Positions 6,207-7,882 of a stretch of 7,882 bases of DNA are shown here, piece after piece (the first letter of the stretch is position 1; each line of letters opens with the position of its first letter). Made by a program: the position numbers and the translations under genes. Under the pieces are notes generated by a model. It was not told where the DNA came from and did not search any database. It saw nothing but the letters and a program-made list of their open reading frames with translations. Origin of the DNA: Gemmatimonadota bacterium (lineage in GTDB: Bacteria; Gemmatimonadota; Gemmatimonadetes; Longimicrobiales; RSA9); the NCBI GenBank assembly GCA_016207445.1, contig JACQPS010000345.1, positions 1 to 7,882 on the forward strand, given 5' to 3'.

Positions 6207-6350
6207 CGCAAAGGACGCAAAGGCCGCAAAGATCGCCTACGCCAGAACCGAGCGGAGCCCGGCGATCAAAACTCAACCAATGTCGTTTCGGTGTTCGCAG
6301 GGCCCGCGGAATTGCCCGACGAAGCCTTTGCGGTCTTTGCGCCCTTCGCG
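6207..6350. repeat. Inverted-repeat element with 9-bp CGCAAAGGN arms
   Basis: The left arm at 6207-6231 is CGCAAAGGA CGCAAAGGC CGCAAAG, a 9-bp tandem unit. The right arm at 6326-6350 is its reverse complement, with 22 of 25 bases matching. The 94-bp middle (6232-6325) shows no open gene or clear signal. The element ends 70 nt before the hutU start, so it lies in or beside the hutU promoter zone. Elements with CGCAAAGG / CCTTTGCG arms followed by TTCGCGGTGAAA are, to my knowledge, common dispersed intergenic repeats in several bacterial genomes; only one full copy is in this window. Confidence 0.85.
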
Positions 6351-6408
6351 GTGAAATGACCTTGAGATTCGCCCGCGCGCGTGACAGGTTGCCGCAAGGC
6401 CCTGGAAC

Positions 6409-6413
6409 GGAGG
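6409..6413 (+). promoter_or_regulatory. Ribosome binding site of hutU
   Basis: GGAGG is 7 nt before the ATG at 6421. This supports that start. Confidence 0.75.
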
Positions 6414-6420
6414 CAGTGCG

Positions 6421-7882
<1,462 letters not shown>

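Overview
The window is GC-rich bacterial chromosomal DNA, close to 70% G+C by eye. It carries ordinary metabolic and housekeeping genes, with no phage, plasmid, transposase, CRISPR or toxin-antitoxin signature. The codon bias, clear GGAGG ribosome sites, a PQQ-type sugar dehydrogenase with a lipoprotein signal, and GGGGTCA-type intergenic repeats would suit a soil or sediment bacterium such as a member of Gemmatimonadota. That placement is an inference, and another high-GC phylum is possible.

Layout, left to right. (1) On the + strand, the 3' part of a MarR-family regulator gene is followed after 14 nt by an ArsM-type arsenite S-adenosylmethionine methyltransferase gene. (2) On the - strand, read from right to left, come lon (ATP-dependent protease, complete), a GSDH-family PQQ-dependent sugar dehydrogenase lipoprotein, and a six-helix membrane protein of unknown function. 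The last two are 34 nt apart and look co-transcribed. (3) Divergent from lon, on the + strand, is the first ~487 codons of hutU (urocanate hydratase, histidine degradation), cut by the window edge before its stop.

The most interesting content lies between the genes. Three copies of a ~110-bp dispersed element (322-430, 1259-1371 and 3321-3429, the last inverted) share a 37-bp core. Arms of GGGGTCA heptads flank the core in opposite orientation, so the element can fold on itself and also carries G-quadruplex-type motifs on its strands. The copies sit 0-4 nt after the stop codons of arsM, the membrane protein gene and lon. The first copy has been absorbed into the reading frame of the MarR gene and encodes its C-terminal tail. 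A second, different inverted-repeat element (6207-6350), with arms built of 9-bp CGCAAAGGN units, lies in the lon/hutU divergent intergenic region. Lon itself carries a ~50-residue low-complexity insertion just before its Walker A motif. Part of the DNA of that insertion resembles the arms of this second element, which suggests the repeat may have been domesticated as coding sequence.

Functionally the genes are not one pathway: arsenic methylation (arsM with a possible regulator), periplasmic or outer-surface sugar oxidation, protein quality control and histidine catabolism sit side by side. I see no clear new multi-gene system. The repeat elements and their relation to gene ends are what deserve follow-up.
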